From Acidobacteriota bacterium (lineage in GTDB: Bacteria > Acidobacteriota > Terriglobia > Terriglobales > Acidobacteriaceae), in NCBI GenBank assembly GCA_021811745.1, contig JAJZNH010000082.1:1-6353 (forward strand): 6,353 bases of DNA, read 5' to 3'. The notes below the pieces were generated by a model. That model was given only the letters and a program-made list of their open reading frames with translations. It was not told the DNA's origin and did not search any database. How positions within the stretch are numbered: position 1 is the stretch's first letter; each line of letters starts with the position of its first letter. Shown piece by piece: positions 4,591 to 6,353 of this stretch. A program made the position numbers and the translations under genes.

Positions 4591-6345
4591 TCAATCCGGC
4601 GCTGGATAAAAGGGAAGCTTGTCATTCTTTTCATTGGCCCGGCGGATGGTTGCATCTTCCAGAAGCAGCGCCGGCGCCAGCACCGTCTGAGGAATGTCGC
4701 CGAAGTAATTGGCTACATACAGATCCTTGCCCGCTGCGACCACGCTTGCGCGCAGCGCCCTTTGGTCGACATCGTCCAGTTCCGCGCCACGCACCAGTTC
4801 CCGCTTGCCGTCCGCGCTTACGCGGTAGAGCAGACGCGGCATGAGTCCCGCACCCAGTGTTTGCACGTAAAAGACGCTCTCCAACCCGCGCTCTTGAGCC
4901 AATTCGAGTAACTTGCGGTTCAGATCCGCGTCCGGGGTTCCATTGCGGGCGCTTACCTTCAGTACGCCAATAGCAGGCCTCGGCGGCCCCATGATTCCGG
5001 CGCGGCCGTGGCCATTCGACTGCGGAAAGCCGCGTACCGGCTGACGGCCGATGAGGTAGTTCTCGAGCAGCCCTCCTGCCACCAGAGTGACCGCCTGCGC
5101 GGGGACACCTTCTTCGTCCAGGTCATAAGCGCCCACAAGGCCTTTGCCGCCGTAGCTCTTCAGGCCGGGATCGTCGACGACGTCGAGAAACTCGGGGAGC
5201 ACATGCGTCTTGTAGCTCGAAGCAAAAGGGCCGTTGGTGCGGGCCTCCGTGCCCAGCCTGGGACGGGTGGCCGCTACCGCTCCGGCCAGCAGCATGCGGA
5301 ACGTGCTGGCCGCGGCATCCGCGCTCAGCAGCAGTGGGCCATGATACTCCTCCTCGACCAGAGGCGCCCGGCTCAATTCGGCAAGCGAGGAAATCAGCTC
5401 CACGGCATGTCTTTCAAAGACCTCGGGCGCATCCAGGTCGGCGGGCGAAGCGCCGGTGGTGGCGTAGGAGCGGTTGAGACGCATTCCGTCAGGTGCCTGA
5501 GTACCAACGCCGAGGATCTCCTGGTACTCAGCCGCACCCTTGCGCACGATGGTTCCCTCGCTGTTCACAAGCCATGTGGCCGTAGCGCGGGCATGGAACT
5601 CGGCCACCGAGTATTGCACACCTTGCCGGCCGGCCCTGACTGCTGCGTTGGTTCGATAGATCCCGCTGTCGTAGGCCACGCGGCTCGCCCACGCGGCTTC
5701 GTCGAGCTTGAGCCGAGGCGGATCGGCGAGCGAGATGAGGGGTTTTTCGCGGCTGAAGTCGTCAGTTTGCGGCAGCGTTTGCACATCCTTCAGCGCAGCC
5801 TGCTTCCGTGCATAAGCTGTGAGCGCGCTCTTGTAAGCCTCGTCCGTCGCCGCCCATAACGCGGAGCGCAGAGCGATGGGGTCATCGTCGAGCGCCGTCA
5901 GTTCCAGCGCGCCGCCTCCTCGCGCGCCGGAGCTATCGATTTTGTAGTCGCCAACCAGCACCGTCACACGTGCCACGCGCTGGCGGGCGCGCTGCAGGCC
6001 CTCGCTGGCGCCAAACTCTGCCTTGGTGGAGAAGTCGTCTACGTCCTCGATGCGGTACTGGATGAAAAACGGCTTGGGAAAGCCCTTCAACTGCAGTTGA
6101 CTCATACTGCGATCGAGTTCAGTGAGCATGGCCTTGAGCACAGGATCTTTCCCGGCGCCGGCGCTCGTCCGCTGCGCGGTAATTAGCGGCGGGAAGCACA
6201 GGAAGGCCGCGAAGAATCCCGCCGCGGCCAGTGAGGCGGTGGTGATCGTGCAGGAGGTCAACACACGGGGCGGCGTTGAGCGCGAGACCCTGGTGTCTCT
6301 GAGCGAAGCGGTGCGGCGCGAGGTCGCCAATAACTTCGATGTCAC
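4591..6345 (-). CDS. Exported TldD/PmbA-like protein (metalloprotease TldD/E family, HExxxH not seen), start uncertain
   Basis: Up to 584 residues, read from GTG at 6345. A hydrophobic segment at about residues 36-57 (TASLAAAGFFAAFLCFPPLITA) followed by Q looks like a signal peptide, so the product should act outside the cytoplasm. From about residue 66 (KDPVLKAMLTELDRSM) it follows the pattern of large TldD/PmbA-like proteins: KPFFIQYRIEDV (91-102), and a C-terminal domain (about 330-580) with VLPEFLDVVDDP (382-393), GAYDLDEEGVPAQ (405-417), SNGHGRAG (443-450), a GKRELVRGAELDD run (513-525), and LAPALLLED (556-564). TldD acts with TldE/PmbA as a metalloprotease that processes peptides such as microcin B17 and CcdA. 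The HExxxH zinc motif of TldD is not seen; where it would be expected the sequence reads LLLSADAAASTFRMLLAG. A PmbA-like non-catalytic or divergent role is possible. The true start is unclear: only 8 nt precede the GTG, the frame is open to the window edge, and residues 1 to about 37 look like an antisense reading of another gene (see 6233-6352). Confidence 0.75.
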   Translation of the reverse strand: MTSKLLATSRRTASLRDTRVSRSTPPRVLTSCTITTASLAAAGFFAAFLCFPPLITAQRTSAGAGKDPVLKAMLTELDRSMSQLQLKGFPKPFFIQYRIEDVDDFSTKAEFGASEGLQRARQRVARVTVLVGDYKIDSSGARGGGALELTALDDDPIALRSALWAATDEAYKSALTAYARKQAALKDVQTLPQTDDFSREKPLISLADPPRLKLDEAAWASRVAYDSGIYRTNAAVRAGRQGVQYSVAEFHARATATWLVNSEGTIVRKGAAEYQEILGVGTQAPDGMRLNRSYATTGASPADLDAPEVFERHAVELISSLAELSRAPLVEEEYHGPLLLSADAAASTFRMLLAGAVAATRPRLGTEARTNGPFASSYKTHVLPEFLDVVDDPGLKSYGGKGLVGAYDLDEEGVPAQAVTLVAGGLLENYLIGRQPVRGFPQSNGHGRAGIMGPPRPAIGVLKVSARNGTPDADLNRKLLELAQERGLESVFYVQTLGAGLMPRLLYRVSADGKRELVRGAELDDVDQRALRASVVAAGKDLYVANYFGDIPQTVLAPALLLEDATIRRANEKNDKLPFYPAPD

Positions 6346-6352
6346 CGTCGCA
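6233..6352 (+). pseudogene. Possible C-terminal fragment of a fatty-acyl-AMP ligase (FAAL-like), cut by window edge
   Basis: One plus-strand frame is open from at least 6233 to the edge. It gives 40 residues beginning EAVVIVQEVNTRGG, continuing through ETLVSLSEAVRREV and ending NNFDVTVA. Third codon positions are mostly G or C, as in a real gene. The pattern (VVxVQEV, then a helix of the type AIRRxVAxxHxVxV) is that of the C-terminal subdomain of fatty-acyl-AMP ligases, just before the usual PGxxPKTSSGKxxR segment, which would lie beyond the window. These enzymes activate fatty acids as acyl-adenylates for lipopeptide or polyketide synthesis. Upstream of 6230 the frame no longer looks like that family and runs antisense to the signal peptide of the TldD-like gene. 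No ligase N-terminal domain is present, so this would be a 5'-truncated remnant or a junction artefact. The match is from memory over 40 residues and could be chance. Confidence 0.4.
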
Positions 6353-6353
6353 A

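Noticed and set aside
5008..5859. 283-codon plus-strand open frame antisense to the TldD-like gene
   Set aside because: Composition is that of an antisense reading and the minus strand matches the TldD/PmbA family throughout this stretch.

Overview
The window carries four near-complete genes and two edge fragments in moderately GC-rich DNA. Nothing in it names a species. The gene set suggests an Acidobacteriota-like soil bacterium: a secreted apiosidase-like glycosidase, a secreted ThuA-domain protein, an exported TldD/PmbA-like protein and a NodU/TobZ-type carbamoyltransferase homologue. That assignment is inference from gene content and protein style only.

Left part (1-2765): the last 28 codons of an unidentified plus-strand gene end at 88. 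They overlap by 10 bp the end of a convergent minus-strand gene (79-1680). This gene encodes a predicted secreted DUF4038/GH140-like glycoside hydrolase with a C-terminal 'putative collagen-binding' domain. Upstream of it on the same strand lies a secreted ThuA-domain protein (1821-2765). The 140-bp gap between them holds a plausible sigma70-type promoter, so the hydrolase may have its own start of transcription. The pair reads as extracytoplasmic carbohydrate metabolism.

Middle (2766-4590): a 523-bp divergent spacer without a convincing gene but with several short inverted repeats leads into a plus-strand gene (3289-4482). It encodes a protein recognisably homologous to the Kae1-like N-terminal domain of NodU/CmcH/TobZ carbamoyltransferases. 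The C-terminal YrdC-like domain is missing and several normally conserved motifs are altered. It is either a stand-alone, repurposed or partner-dependent protein, or a decaying paralogue. A 108-bp convergent gap with a compound stem-loop follows.

Right part (4591-6353): a minus-strand gene for an exported TldD/PmbA-like protein without a visible HExxxH motif. Its extreme N-terminus is odd. Residues 1 to about 37 lie antisense to a plus-strand frame (6233 to the window edge) that looks like the C-terminal subdomain of a fatty-acyl-AMP ligase. This suggests a rearrangement or assembly junction near 6230-6240, or a misplaced start.

No tRNA, rRNA, CRISPR array, insertion sequence or complete known defence system was seen. 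The two items most worth a second look are the C-terminally missing carbamoyltransferase homologue and the acyl-AMP-ligase-like fragment at the right edge.
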